Source: Enterobacter sp. EA-1 (lineage in GTDB: Bacteria; Pseudomonadota; Gammaproteobacteria; Enterobacterales; Enterobacteriaceae). Taken from it: a stretch of 64,000 nucleotides of DNA. The position numbers and the translations under genes are program-made. The notes beneath the pieces were generated by a model, which saw only the letters and a program-made list of their open reading frames with translations, made no database searches and was not told where the DNA came from. Positions 1 through 12,234 of this stretch are shown piece after piece. The stretch covers positions 2,046,001 to 2,110,000 of the forward strand of contig CP025776.1 in NCBI GenBank assembly GCA_002886105.1, written 5' to 3'. Position 1 is the stretch's first letter; every line of letters begins with the position of its first letter.

Positions 1-988
1 TTCACCGCGTTCGGCATAGCCCAGGCCACGTTTTCGCCGTGGTAGATCAGCTCGCCGTGCGTTCCCGGTGTGGTCACCGGTTGGTTGTCATCTCCCAGCA
101 GCAGGAATTCGCCACCGGGGATCGGCTTGCCGATAAAACCATACCGCGCGGCGGCATCTTCCGGCGGCAGCCGAGACCATGCGCGAAGTGGCTTCTGCTG
201 CGCCATACATCACGATAAAGCGTTTACCCTGTTGGGCGGCGAATTCGGTGTATTCCTGCTGCAATGCCGGCGCAAGTTTTCCGCCCGCACGGGTGAGGGT
301 GCGTAAATCCGGCAGATCCATACGCATAAACCGCAGCTTACGCAGCATCTCCCGGTATAAGGCACCCCGGCGAAGGAGCTGGCGCGTTCCGTACGGACAA
401 AATCCCACAGTTCACGCTGCATCACGCTATGCCCGGTCAACAGCAGGCTGCCTCCGGCATAAAGGTGGCTGTTGATGATAGAGAGCCCGTAAACGTAGTT
501 CACCGGCAGACTCACCAGACCGCGCTCATGGCGATCAATTTGCAAATATTGCGCAATGCTGGCGGCGTTGCTGATTGCGTTTGCTCAGGCGCACCAGTTT
601 CGGGCTACCGGTTGAGCCGGATGTTGTCATCAGTAACGCCAGAGAATCATGGAGTGCCCATGGGGTTAGCCCGGTGGCGTGCAACTGATAACAGCCGTCT
701 TGCGGCTGCCAGAGAAATGACGGGCGATAGGTATCGATCAGCTGCTGCGCGAGGGACGTATCCAGCGCGTTGTCCAGCAATAGTGCGACGGCGTCCTGTT
801 TCAGGCAGGCAAGATACCCAATGACGGTCTCCACCGGTTATGGCAAAAAATAAAACCAGCGCGCGTGGAGGAATACGCTGCGCCAGTTCGTCAACGCGCG
901 CAGTGAGCTCGCCGTAGCTGAGGCTTATGCCGCGATCGTCTTTCAGCGCCAGCTGTGAAGCCGGATGCTGGTGTATGCCAGAAAGCAT
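1..988 (-). CDS. ANL-superfamily AMP-dependent ligase, C-terminal part outside the window
   Basis: Adenylate-forming ligase that would activate a carboxylic acid with ATP and pass it to CoA or to a carrier protein. The gene reads leftward and runs off the window edge. Seen: the A3 nucleotide-binding motif TTSGSTGSPKLVRLS (about 590-630) and the A5-type motif MYGAAEATSRM (about 180-211). The frame breaks near 835, 545 and 410, probably sequencing errors. The ATG directly follows the stop of the transketolase C subunit (TGAATG), so the two are translationally coupled. With an acyl carrier protein four genes upstream, loading of that carrier is a reasonable inference; the substrate cannot be told. 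Confidence 0.8.
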
Positions 989-1950
989 TCATTGCAGTGC
1001 GTCCATGACCTGTGCTGTGAGGTTTTCCACCGTCAGACCGCTTTGTTCCAGCATCCAGCCGTAGTCACCGGCGTGCGGATAACCTTGCGGAATACCAAGG
1101 GTTAATTGTCTGGGGCGTTGTGTTTGCGCGCTAACGTTTTCCGCAACGGCGCTGCCGAGACCGCCAATCATGCTGTGCTCTTCAATGGTCACCAGCAGCT
1201 TTTTCCCCAGATGCGCTGCGATAGCGGCTTCATCCAGGGGTTTAAGGGTATGCATATCAATAACGGCGGCATCAATTCCCCTGTCGGCCAGTTGCCCGGC
1301 GCTGGTCAGGGCAACATGCACCATACTGCCGGTGGCAATAATGGCGATATCTTTGCCTTCGCGTAAGGTGATGGCTTTGCCGGGGGATCAGCTCAAAATC
1401 TTCTTTGTAAACAATGGGCGCACGCATACCGCCAGTGAGACGCAGATAGACCGGGCCATCATACTCGAGTGCAGCACTGGGTCATTTTGACGGTTGCTGT
1501 GCAGTCCGCCGGGGAAAAAAATGGCAATATTGGAGACGGCGCGAAGCATTGCCAGCTCTTCAATACCGTGATGCGTGGCACCAAACATCCCGGTCGCCAG
1601 ACCGGACGCCGCCAACCAGTTTGACGTTTTCCTGCATATAGCCAAGATTCAGGCGTACCTGCTCTGCGGCACGCAGCGTCAGAAAGTTAGGAAACGAGGT
1701 GGCGAGAAGGCACATAGCCGCTGGCCGCCAGCCCGGCCGCGACGCCGATCATGTTCTGTTCAGCAATCCCCGTGTTGAAAAAACGTTCCGGGTACGTGGT
1801 GCTAAAGCGATCGAGACCGGAAGATTTGCACAGGTCGCCGGACAGGGCGACGATACGATCGTTATCGTGTGCGAGTTCCAGCAGCGTCATCCCAAAGGTG
1901 CCGCGTGAACCGAGCATTGCCCGAGGAGCGAATGGCGGCGGGTTTGGAAC

Positions 1951-1958
<8 letters not shown>
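989..1958 (-). CDS. Transketolase-like enzyme, C-terminal (pyrimidine-binding) subunit
   Basis: C-terminal half of a transketolase encoded as a separate polypeptide of about 320 residues. Seen: GTFGMTLLELAHDNDRIVALSGDL near the N terminus (beginning GTFGMTLLELA), the conserved FNTGIAEQNMIGVAAGLA segment with the catalytic Glu that activates thiamine diphosphate, and a C-terminal domain with HTLKPLDEAAI and EEHSMIGGLGSAV. The ATG at 1958 overlaps the stop of the N-terminal subunit by 8 bases, as expected for a two-subunit enzyme. Frame breaks near 1920, 1690, 1490 and 1385 are attributed to sequencing; the first shows CCTCGG where CCTGG is expected. Split transketolases occur in carbohydrate-modification islands and in archaea. 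Confidence 0.85.
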
Positions 1959-3501
<1,543 letters not shown>

Positions 3502-3510
3502 GTTTGTTTC

Positions 3511-4251
3511 TCAACCCATGCCGCCATCAACGCGGATGACCTCGGCCTGTGGTGTAGCTGGATGCGTCAGATGCCAGCCACAACAGGGTGTTGGCGACTT
3601 CTTCAGCGAGTCCAGACGCTTCCAGCTCGCAGCGTGACATTTGTCGCGCCATCACCTCTTCAGACAGCGATGCCGTCATCGCCGTGCTGATGACGCCGCG
3701 CTACGGCATTGACGCGAACGCCTTGTGGCCCTAACTCAGCAGACAGGGTTTTGGTCGCCGCAATCCATGCCGCTTTAGCGCTGGCGTAGGCCAGTTGGTC
3801 TGGATTACCGTCCAGCGCCGAAATGCTGGAGATATTAATGATGCTGCCTTTTTCTGGCGCAGCATCAGACGGGCGATGTATTGGGTAAAGGCGATTTGCG
3901 AGAAGAAGTTGATGGTGAAGGTCTTTGCAACTGCTCCAGCGTCACCATCTGGAAGTTGGCATCAAAATTTGCACCGGCGATATTCACCAGAATATCCACC
4001 GGTTTTTTTCGCTTCTGGATCGTCATCGCCGCCTGTTTTATCGCGTCGTTGTCGCTCAGATCGAAGTAAACCGGGATGATCTCGACCTGATAGTCGGCGC
4101 TAAGCTGCGCGATAAACTGGGTGAATTCCGGTGTTTCCGCCTGACAACAGGCGAAAACATTCGCGCCCGCTCTGGCGAAAGTCTCCAGCGTTGCCTTGCC
4201 GATACCCTGCAGGCAACCGGTGATAACGGCGGTTTTCGCTTTCAGCAACAT
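3511..4251 (-). CDS. Short-chain dehydrogenase/reductase (FabG-like), first of two
   Basis: Second SDR-family oxidoreductase of the cluster, about 246 residues. Seen: TGCLQGIGKA cofactor motif, DILVNIAGANF, an active-site region with YASAKAA (Tyr-x3-Lys), and a C terminus ending VIRVDGGMG. The ATG at 4251 lies 3 bases after the carrier-protein stop, so the two are coupled. The frame breaks near 3920, 3850, 3700 and 3545. At the last, CCGAGG replaces the expected CCAGG in the GQVIRVDGG codons. The two SDRs are clearly paralogues but differ enough (TGCLQGIG against TGCRRGMG) to act at different steps or as a heteromer; that is inference. Confidence 0.85.
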
Positions 4252-4254
4252 GGC

Positions 4255-4496
4255 TTAGTCCTGAAGTTCAACGTCGTATTTCTTCAGGATCTCTTTGCCT
4301 TTTCCCGGAAGAAAATTCGATGATGTCATCGGTATCCATCATGATGTCGAAAGCGTCTTCCAGAGAGGCAATCATCGTCATATGGCCTACGGAGTCCCGG
4401 TGAAGGGGTATCCCCGTATTTGTATCCGGCAAGGATCGCTTCATCCACTTCAAAGGTTTCGACAAAGATACGGTTATAGGTTGCTAAATTTGACAT
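4255..4496 (-). CDS. Acyl carrier protein
   Basis: Small acidic carrier protein of about 80 residues. It holds an intermediate on a phosphopantetheine arm. Seen: start MSNLATYNRIFVETFEVDE, then the attachment site WDSVGHMTMI (the Ser of DSVGH carries the arm), the acidic helix DAFDIMMDTDDIIEFSS and the C terminus KKYDVELQD. The frame breaks twice: CCGGG in place of CCTGGG just before WDSVGH, and one A too many in GKGKEIL. With both repaired the protein is a complete carrier. It sits between the acetyltransferase and the two SDR genes and is the likely hub of the pathway. Confidence 0.85.
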
Positions 4497-4578
4497 CGTG
4501 TTTCTCCAGAATAGCGTGGAAATTTCATTAATATCTGTGCCGCGCTATCGCTGACGACCGCGCGGTGGAATAGGTTGC

Positions 4579-5228
4579 TCAACGAAAGACTTTTTTGTCG
4601 TCGTTTGCGCGAATTGCTCTTGCCGGGTTCCCCATGGCAATGACGCCAGCGGCGATATTATGTAAACACGGCGGCCCCCCATGCTGATGATGGCGTCTTC
4701 GCCGATGACGGTGCATTCGCGGATTACCGCGTTCATGCCAATAAACGTGCGCGGCCCCACCCCGGCACTGACCCGCCAGATTGGCATAAGAAGAGATGAC
4801 GCAGTCGTCGCCTATCTGGCAGTCATGGCCGAGGCTGGCGTTGGGTTGCAGGTGCACGTTACGTCCAATCACCGTATCGCAAGAGATGAACGTGCCATAA
4901 CAGACCACGCAGCCTTCATTAAAGGTGACCTCTGCGCTCACTTGCGCCCCGGAGGATGCACCAACACCGGCAAGGTAAAACCGGCGGCGCGTGCTTTATC
5001 GGCCAGCTTCCGGCGCAGAGCAGGTTCGCCCACGGCGATCACCACTTCATGATCATTCGCCGTCAGACTCTCCAGCGTGACAACCGGGTGGCCTTTGAGC
5101 TCCCTGTCTGCGTGCAAGTCGTCGACAAAGCAGAATGCGTCCCAGCGCGAGTGGGTGGCGTTGATCTGCTTTGCCAGTTCGAGAACTTCTCTACCCAGCC
5201 CGCCTGCACCATAGATTGCCAGTTTCAT
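4579..5228 (-). CDS. PglD/NeuD-family sugar O- or N-acetyltransferase (left-handed beta-helix)
   Basis: About 215-residue acyltransferase of the sialic-acid/bacillosamine acetyltransferase family. Seen: N-terminal Rossmann-like half starting MKLAIYGAGGLGREVLELA, then a hexapeptide-repeat beta-helix with NASLGHDCQIGDDCVI. The His of GHD matches the catalytic base of this family. The C terminus reads NPARAIRANDDKKVFR. Frame breaks near 4940, 4770 and 4670 (the last in a run of six G) are probably errors. It is the promoter-proximal gene of the minus-strand block. It would acetylate an amino-sugar or a related intermediate of the surface or flagellin modification made by the cluster. Confidence 0.85.
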
Positions 5229-5718
5229 CGTATCCTCGAAGTGCGATATTTCAGGGCATGACCGCCCATCTGCCTGACCATCCTGCTTGCGTCGGCGAGT
5301 CTCGCGCGGGCGTATAAGTGACAGTCGGGATCAATGCCTTAATGTAAATGACCGGGGGTTCCTGTCAGGGTGCGAATAACCATCATTTTCTCTCGCTTAT
5401 TAGCGGATAGAAACGTGCAGAAACGTTGGTCAGCAGCTAAAATTTCAATTAGGGTAAAGAGGTTTGGGGCGGTTCGTTAATAACAGCGACAATGCCGGAG
5501 CGACATTTTCAATGTAAATGTGAAAAATGAAGCGTTTTAGCATTGTTCTTTTACCGCATTGATTATTCGATGTTTCTTCATTTTTGGATCCATTGGAGTT
5601 CACTGCGATTCTTTTATTAATGCAAATAACCCCCATTTCACCCATTATTCATCCGATTAAAACCACTCCAGAATCGGATAATCATGCCGATAACTCAATT
5701 AACGCAGGGCTGTTTATC
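5229..5718. other. Divergent intergenic region between the modification island and fliA
   Basis: About 490 bases without a gene, holding the start regions of the minus-strand island and of fliA. It becomes AT-rich after 5,440. A near-direct repeat of AGAAACGT occurs around 5,408 and 5,419. In other enterobacteria a flagellin gene lies on this side of fliA; none is present here up to position 1. A GCCGATAA box at 5,686-5,693 could be a sigma-28 -10 element, but I find no matching TAAA box at normal spacing. Confidence 0.6.
5686..5693 (+). promoter_or_regulatory. Possible sigma-28 -10 box upstream of fliA
   Basis: GCCGATAA, identical to the consensus -10 element of FliA (sigma-28) promoters, lies 25 bases before the fliA start codon. 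fliA is autoregulated in related bacteria, which fits. The -35 element is not evident: the nearest TAAAA at 5,658 is too far upstream. Confidence 0.4.
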
Positions 5719-6438
5719 GTGAATTCACTCTATACCGCTGAAGGTGTAATGGATAAACACTCGCTATGGCAGCGTTATGTTCCGCTGGTGCGTCACGAAG
5801 CATTGCGCCTGCAGGTGCGTTTGCCGGCGAGCGTGGAACTGGACGACCTGCTACAGGCGGGCGGAATCGGGCTACTGAATGCAGTAGACCGCTATGACGC
5901 CCTGCAAGGAACGGCATTTACCACTTACGCAGTGCAGCGTATTCGTGGGGCGATGCTGGACGAATTGCGCAGCCGTGATTGGGTGCCGCGAAGCGTCCGG
6001 CGTAATGCCCGCGAAGTGGCGCAGGCGATGGGGCAACTTGAGCAAGAACTGGGACGTAACGCGTCGGAAACAGAAGTGTCGCAGCGTCTTGGCATTCCTG
6101 TAGAGGAATACCGTCAGATGTTGCTCGATACGAACAATAGTCAGCTTTTTCCTACGATGAGTGGCGGGAAGAGCACGGCGACAGTATCGAGCTGGTGACG
6201 GATGATCATCAACAGGAAAACCCGTTATTCCAGTTAATGGAAAGTAATTTGCGTCACCGGGTGATGGAAGCAATCGAATCGCTCCCGGAACGTGAACAAC
6301 TGGTATTAACGCTTTACTATCAGGAAGAACTCAATCTCAAAGAGATTGGCGCCGTCCCCGGAAGTAGGGGAATCGCGGGTCAGTCAGCTCCATAGTCAGG
6401 CCATTAAGCGCTTACGTACCAAGCTGGGTAAGTTATAG
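5719..6438 (+). CDS. fliA: RNA polymerase sigma-28 factor FliA
   Basis: Sigma factor for late flagellar and chemotaxis genes, held in check by FlgM until the hook is complete. Start is the GTG at 5719, giving MNSLYTAEGVMDKHSLWQRY as in the family, rather than upstream ATGs in the same frame. Seen: region 2 with DLLQAGGIGLLNAVDRYD and YAVQRIRGAMLDELR, and region 4 with LPEREQLVLTLYYQEELNLKEIG. The reconstructed length (720 bases, 239 codons plus stop) equals the usual one. Two compensating frameshifts break it: a T-run one base short near 6150, and CCCCGG for CCTGG near 6356 in the GAVLEVGES codons. It heads the fliAZ transcription unit. Confidence 0.93.
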
Positions 6439-6501
6439 GTTGGTGATCCTGCATCGCCTCCTCGGGAAATGCCGTACAACGCATTGACAACCGGAGTTAT
6501 C

Positions 6502-7071
6502 ATGACGGTGCAGCAACCTAAAAGACGGCCTTTAAGCCGCTACCTTAAAGACTTTAAACACAGCCAGACGCATTGCGCTCATTGTCACAAGTTGCTTGAC
6601 CGCATCACACTGGTACGTCGGGGCGAAATCGTCAATAAAATCGCGATTTCGCGCCTCGATACGCTGTTGGATGAAGCGGCACCGGCAACAGGAGCAGAAA
6701 GAGTGGGTTGCGTTGTGTCGTTTCTGCGGCGATTTGCATTGCAAAGAGCAGAGCGATTTCTTTGATATCATCGGTTTTAAACAATATCTCTTCGAACAAA
6801 CGGAAATGAGCCACGGTACCGTGCGCGAGTACGTTGTTCGTTTGCGCCAGCTGGGGAATCACCTCAGCGAGCTTAATATTTCCCGTCAATTACTTGAAGA
6901 AGGCTTCCTCGACGAAAATCTGGAGCCCGCTGGTTACCCGCGACCAGCACCAACAATTATCGGATTGCGTTGCGCAAATACGCGCAGTTTAAAGCGCAGA
7001 TGCGCTTCACGGCAGTGCAAAAGTCGCTGTCGGCGCAATATCTGATATATATTGAAAAGAATAACATGTAG
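6502..7071 (+). CDS. fliZ: Flagellar regulator FliZ
   Basis: DNA-binding protein that antagonises sigma-S promoters (curli and sessile genes) and supports flagellar expression. Seen: RRPLSRYLKDFKHSQTHCAHC at the start with its Cys pair, the core SDFFDIIGFKQYLFEQTEMS and VREYVVRLRQLGNHL, which forms a recombinase-like fold without catalytic residues. The ATG at 6502 is preferred over an in-frame ATG 33 bases upstream because it matches the family N terminus. Frameshifts: CCGG for CCTGG near 6683 and an altered CCCTGG near 6928. The C terminus (YLIYIEKNNM) differs from E. coli, which is common for this protein. Confidence 0.92.
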
Positions 7072-7137
7072 CCGGGCCGTGCTTGAACTTACCGTCAGGC
7101 ACCGCGCACTACGGTCAAATTCTTAATCGGGGTGACT

Positions 7138-7935
7138 ATGAAACTAGCACTGTTGGGACGCCAGGGCGCTGATGGGCGTGATGGCTGTCGCGCTGGTGGC
7201 GGGGATGAGCGCGAAAACCTTCGCGGCGGAAAACCTGCTCAGCAAGGTTAAAGAGCGTGGCACACTGTTAGTCGGTCTGGAAGGCACCTACCCGCCGTTC
7301 AGTTTCCGAGGGCGATGATGGCAAACTGACGGGGTTTGAAGTGGAGTTCGCCGATGCGCTGGCGCAACACCGGGCGTGAAAGCCGCGCTGAAACCCACCA
7401 AATGGGACGGTATGCTGGCGTCGCTGGATTCTAAACGCATCGACGTGGTCATTAACCGGTGACCATTACTGATGAGCGTAAGAAAAATATGACTTCTCCA
7501 CGCCGTATACGGTCTCCGGTATTCAGGCGCTGGTAAAAAAAGGTCACGAAGCGGATATTCACTCAGCCGCCGACCTGAAAGGTAAGAAAGTGGGCGTTGG
7601 TCTGGGCACCAACTATGAAGAGTGGCTGCGTCAGAATGTTCAGGGTGTTGATATTCGCACCTATGATGATGACCCGACAAAATATCAGGATCTGCGCGTT
7701 GGTCGCATTGACGCCATTCTGGTCGATCGTCTGGCGGCACTCGATCTGGTGAAAAAACGAAAGACACGCTTGCCGTGGCAGGGGATGCGTTCTCCCGTCA
7801 GGAAGCAGGCGTTGCGGTACGCAAAGGCAATGATGACCTGCTGAAGGCGATTGATACGGCTATCGCAGAGATGCAAAAGACGGCTCCTTAAAAGCGCTGT
7901 CGGAAAAATGGTTCGGCGCGGATGTGACGAAGTAA
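7138..7935 (+). CDS. tcyJ: Cystine/cysteine periplasmic binding protein TcyJ (FliY)
   Basis: Solute-binding protein of the L-cystine ABC importer, about 265 residues, secreted by an N-terminal signal (ALMGVMAVALVAGMSAKTFA). Seen: KERGTLLVGLEGTYPPFSF, LTGFEVEFADALA, KPTKWDGMLASLDSKRIDVV and TNYEEWLRQNVQGVDIRTYD, the extracellular solute-binding family 3 pattern. Several frame breaks; two are clear Dcm-site changes (CCAGGG for CCAGG near 7157, CCGAGG for CCAGG near 7305). It starts an operon with dcyD, tcyL and tcyN, although a terminator-like hairpin follows it. Despite its old name it is not a flagellar part. Confidence 0.92.
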
Positions 7936-9032
<1,097 letters not shown>

Positions 9033-9053
9033 CTCACTGGCAGAGCGCGCACA

Positions 9054-9727
9054 ATGCAAGAGAGAGTCTGCAACTGGTTATCGATTCCGCTCCCTATCTG
9101 CTAAAGGGGGCGGTATTTACACCGCAACTGAGCATCGGCGGAATGTTCTTTGGCTTGTTGCTGGGATTTGTGCTCGCGTTAATGCGTATGTCGCCACTGT
9201 TAACCGTACGCTGGCTCGCCCGTTTCTATATCTCCGTTTTTCGTGGCACGCCGCTGATTGCGCAGTTGTTTATGATTTACTACGGTCTGCCGCAGTTTGG
9301 TATTGAACTGGATCCGGTTCCCTCGGCAATGATTGGGCTTTCGCTGAACACCGCGGCTTATGCCGCCGAGACTCTGCGCGCGGCGATCTCTGCTATTGAT
9401 AAAGGGCAGTGGGAGGCGGCGGCCAGCATTGGTATGACGCGGTGGCAGACATTACGCCGGGCAATTCTTCCTCAAGCCGCTCGTGTTGCGCTACCGCCCC
9501 TGAGCAACAGTTTTATTAGCACGGTGAAGGACACCTCTCTGGCGGCGACCATTCCAGGTGCCGGGAACTGTTTCGTCAGGCGCAACTGATCACCTCCCGT
9601 ACGCTGGAAGTGTTTACGATGTATCTTGCTGCCTCACTGATCTACTGGGTGATGGCGACGCTCCTTTCCACGCTGCAAAACTATTTCCGAACATCAGCTT
9701 AATCGGCCGGAGCGCGAGGTGAAATGA
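9054..9727 (+). CDS. tcyL: Cystine ABC transporter permease TcyL (YecS)
   Basis: Inner-membrane permease of the cystine importer, about 222 residues, His/Glu/Gln/Arg family. Seen: first membrane helix MFFGLLLGFVLALMRMS, the FRGTPLIAQLFMIYYGLPQFG segment, and the ABC-contacting loop AAASIGMTRWQTLRRAILPQA (EAA loop). Frame breaks at about 9066 (duplicated AG), 9558 (the site of the expected TIQVPELFRQ codons) and 9689. The stop overlaps the tcyN start (ATGA), so the two are coupled. Confidence 0.92.
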
Positions 9728-10476
9728 GTACGATCGAAATCAGAAACCGGGTGAAAACGTTTCATGGTCAAACGGTGCTGCACGGCATCAACCTTGAGGT
9801 GCAGGAGGGAGAGGTGGTAGTGATTATCGGGCCGAGCGGCTCCGGTAAAACGACCTTACTGCGCAGTATCAATTTGCTGGAACAACCCGATAACGGCACG
9901 ATCCGGGTGGGGGACATTACCATCGATACTGCGCGCGCCATCAGCCAGCAAAAGGCGGCGATACGCCAGTTACGCCAGCATGTGGGTTTTGTGTTTCAGA
10001 ACTTCAACCTGTTTCCACACCGTACGGTGCTGGAGAACATCATTGAAGGGCCGGTGATTGTCAAAGGCGAGCCAAAAGAGGAGGCAAGCGCGCGCGCCCG
10101 TGAGCTATTAGCAAAGGTGGGCTTAAGCGGTAAAGAGATGAGCTATCCCCGGCGGTTATCCGGTGGGCAACAGCAGCGCGTGGCGATTGCCCGTGCGCTG
10201 GCGATGCGTCCGGATGTACTGCTGTTTGATGAGCCTACGTCGGCGCTGGATCCTGAACTGGTCGGGGAGGTCCTGACCGCCATTCGCCAACTGGCGCAGG
10301 AGAAACGCACCATGGTGATCGTCACCCATGAGATGAGTTTTGCCCGCGACGTGGCCGACCGCGCCATATTTATGGACCGGGGGCGCATTGTTGAAGAGGG
10401 CGCGGCAAAAGCGCTATTTAGCGAACCGCAGCAGCCGCGTACGCGCCAGTTTCTGGAAAAATTTTTGTTACGGTAA
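9724..10476 (+). CDS. tcyN: Cystine ABC transporter ATP-binding protein TcyN (YecC)
   Basis: ATPase of the cystine importer, 250 residues, reading cleanly from start to stop. Seen: Walker A GPSGSGKT at residues 36-43, Q-loop FVFQNFNLFPHRTV, signature LSGGQQQRVAIARALA, Walker B VLLFDEPTSALDPE, H-loop IVTHEMSFA. It overlaps tcyL by 4 bases. It is one of the few long genes here with no frameshift, and I find no CCWGG site in it. Confidence 0.96.
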   Translation: MSTIEIRNRVKTFHGQTVLHGINLEVQEGEVVVIIGPSGSGKTTLLRSINLLEQPDNGTIRVGDITIDTARAISQQKAAIRQLRQHVGFVFQNFNLFPHRTVLENIIEGPVIVKGEPKEEASARARELLAKVGLSGKEMSYPRRLSGGQQQRVAIARALAMRPDVLLFDEPTSALDPELVGEVLTAIRQLAQEKRTMVIVTHEMSFARDVADRAIFMDRGRIVEEGAAKALFSEPQQPRTRQFLEKFLLR

Positions 10477-10517
10477 TAAGGGGGCGATTCCGCCAGTGCC
10501 TTTCACTGAATTGCATT

Positions 10518-10537
10518 AATTTAACTTAAGTTAAATT
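10518..10537. repeat. Perfect 20-bp palindrome between tcyN and sdiA
   Basis: AATTTAACTTAAGTTAAATT is identical to its reverse complement over all 20 bases, with no loop. It is AT-rich, has no following T-run and lies 41 bases after the tcyN stop, so it looks more like a dimeric regulator operator than a terminator. I do not recognise the regulator. Confidence 0.6.
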
Positions 10538-10598
10538 TGCGCGCGTTGGATTAATCGCATACAGATTATAAGGGCATATTTATGCCACCCCGCGTTGC

Positions 10599-10623
10599 GC
10601 CTGAAAAAAACAGGCAGTTTTTT
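10599..10623 (+). terminator. Terminator after tcyN
   Basis: Stem GCCTG/CAGGC around an A7 loop, followed by AG and T6. Likely end of the tcyJ-dcyD-tcyLN transcript. A second small hairpin (GGCATA/TATGCC) lies just upstream at about 10,573. Confidence 0.7.
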
Positions 10624-10769
10624 CCTTCCTGATGTTGTTGTAAAACCCGTCAATAAATCCAATTTATTTCCAGATATCCCGATATTTTATATTCATAATT
10701 AAGTTTTATGTGTTAGTTTGTTGTATACAAAATAATGATTATTAAAACTCAGGGGTATTACCGGTCGGT

Positions 10770-11489
10770 ATGCAGGAGAAAGCTTTTTTACCGGAGACGT
10801 GAAATCTTGTCACGTTTTCAGGAGATGACAACGGCGGAAGAGATTTATTCGGAGCTGCAGCGCCAGACGCAGCAGCTGGAATTTGATTATTTTGCGCTTT
10901 GCGTACGTCATCCGGTGCCGTTTACCCGGCCAAAGATTAGCGTTGAAAGTACGTATCCTCAGGCGTGGATGTCGCACTATCAGGCGGAGAATTACTTCGC
11001 CATTGACCCGGTGCTGAAGGCGGAAAATTTCATCCGAGGGGGCATTTGCCTGGTGATAAACTCTTTCAGGATGCGATGACGTTATGGGATGCCGCGCGCG
11101 ACTCATGGTTTGCGCAAAGGGATATCTCAATGCCTGATGTTGCCGAATCACGCCATGGGCTTTCTGTCTGTTTCGCGTAATAATGTGTTTGGCAAAATGA
11201 TGGACGAGGACGAAATTGAGATGCGCCTGCAAACGCTGGTGCAGATGAGTTTGTTAATGCTCTCCCGTCTGGAAAACGAGATGGTGATGGCGCCCGAGAT
11301 GAAATTCAGTAAACGTGAAAGAGAAATACTGAAGTGGACGGCGGAAGGGAAAACATCAGCGGAAATCGCGATGATCTTGTCTATTTCCGAAAATACGGTC
11401 AATTTCCATCAGAAAAACATGCAGAAAAATTCAATGCGCCGAATAAAACGCAGATTGCCTGCTATGCGGCGGCGACCGGGATGATTTGA
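10770..11489 (+). CDS. sdiA: LuxR-family quorum-sensing regulator SdiA
   Basis: Orphan receptor for N-acyl-homoserine lactones made by other bacteria; about 239 residues. Seen: N-terminal ligand domain with FDYFALCVRHPVPFTRPK, YPQAWMSHYQAENYFAIDPV and, after a frame change, MLPNHAMGFLSVSR; then the LuxR HTH with FSKREREILKWTAEGKTSAE and MILSISENTVNFHQKNMQ. The reconstructed length (720 bases) equals the family norm. Breaks: CCGG for CCTGG plus a short T-run near 10,787, one near 11,047 and one near 11,430. No cognate luxI synthase is present, as usual for enterobacteria. Confidence 0.93.
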
Positions 11490-11509
11490 ATTCTGCGCGG
11501 TTAGACATC

Positions 11510-11541
11510 AACGGCTGCCCGCAACCCGGGCAGCCGTTTTT
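11510..11541. terminator. Bidirectional terminator between sdiA and yecF
   Basis: Strong stem AACGGCTGCCC/GGGCAGCCGTT followed by T5. The opposite strand is A-rich before the stem, so it can serve both converging genes. Confidence 0.85.
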
Positions 11542-11542
11542 A

Positions 11543-11768
11543 TTACTGGCGATAAGCCTGTTTAATCTGCTTAACAGTGCTGGAAAACACGGCAGCCTGC
11601 GTTTCATCTTCCAACTGGTCGATTTGTTTTTCCATTTTAAGAATGACGCGGCCTGCGTCAGCCTGACCCATTGCCTGCAGCATCAGTGTCATCAATGATT
11701 TCCAGGCAGGAAACCTCCAGTGCCAGTTCCTTTGCATTATCAGCAGTGGAAAAATCCGGTGTGCTCAA
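11543..11768 (-). CDS. yecF: YecF family (DUF2594) small protein
   Basis: Uncharacterised soluble protein of about 74 residues found next to sdiA in enterobacteria. Start is TTG at 11,768 ([19 protein letters not shown]), chosen by match to the family N terminus. The C-terminal part reads [20 protein letters not shown] and ends [10 protein letters not shown]. The frame changes near 11,705 by one base, at a CCTGG, probably an error. The second half is helical and rich in Gln and charged residues. No function is known. Confidence 0.85.
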
Positions 11769-12234
11769 TTTATTTTCCTCATTACGTTGTCGCGCAACTG
11801 CGCGACGATCACTGTCAAAGCGGCGGAGTATACCATAAGGTCAGCAAAAAGATAGCAGTGGTTGTTTTTGATCGCCGCAGGCTGGTTTATTAAATTAAAC
11901 TGCTGATGCATTAAAAACACACAGTTTTTGGGTTGCCCGAAAATATATGTTTACTTCCAGGTTTAGTCAGAGTTAATTGTTGTTACAAATCCTGCGGGAT
12001 AATTATCGATAGCAGAAAAACGATTTTTTGGTAACTTTATGAAAATTGGTGTTTAAATTTTTTCCCGCTGCGCTTGAGACCGGAAGAAAAGTTTCCGCTT
12101 TTGTCGCTCTAATTTCCAGAAACGAGAGCGAAATCCGGTCGCCACTGTTTTTAGTCGTTCACTGTTAGGTAAAAAAAGCTAATATACGGTCAATTAGTTT
12201 TCAGCAGCGTTATCCCTATTCCGGAGATACTCCT
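11769..12234. other. AT-rich leader and promoter region of uvrY with nested inverted repeat
   Basis: No gene is seen in these 466 bases. At 12,078-12,140 two inverted repeats are nested: GACCGGA (12,078) pairs with TCCGGTC (12,134), and inside it TCGCTCT (12,104) pairs with AGAGCGA (12,125). The rest is AT-rich and suits the uvrY promoter. Confidence 0.5.
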
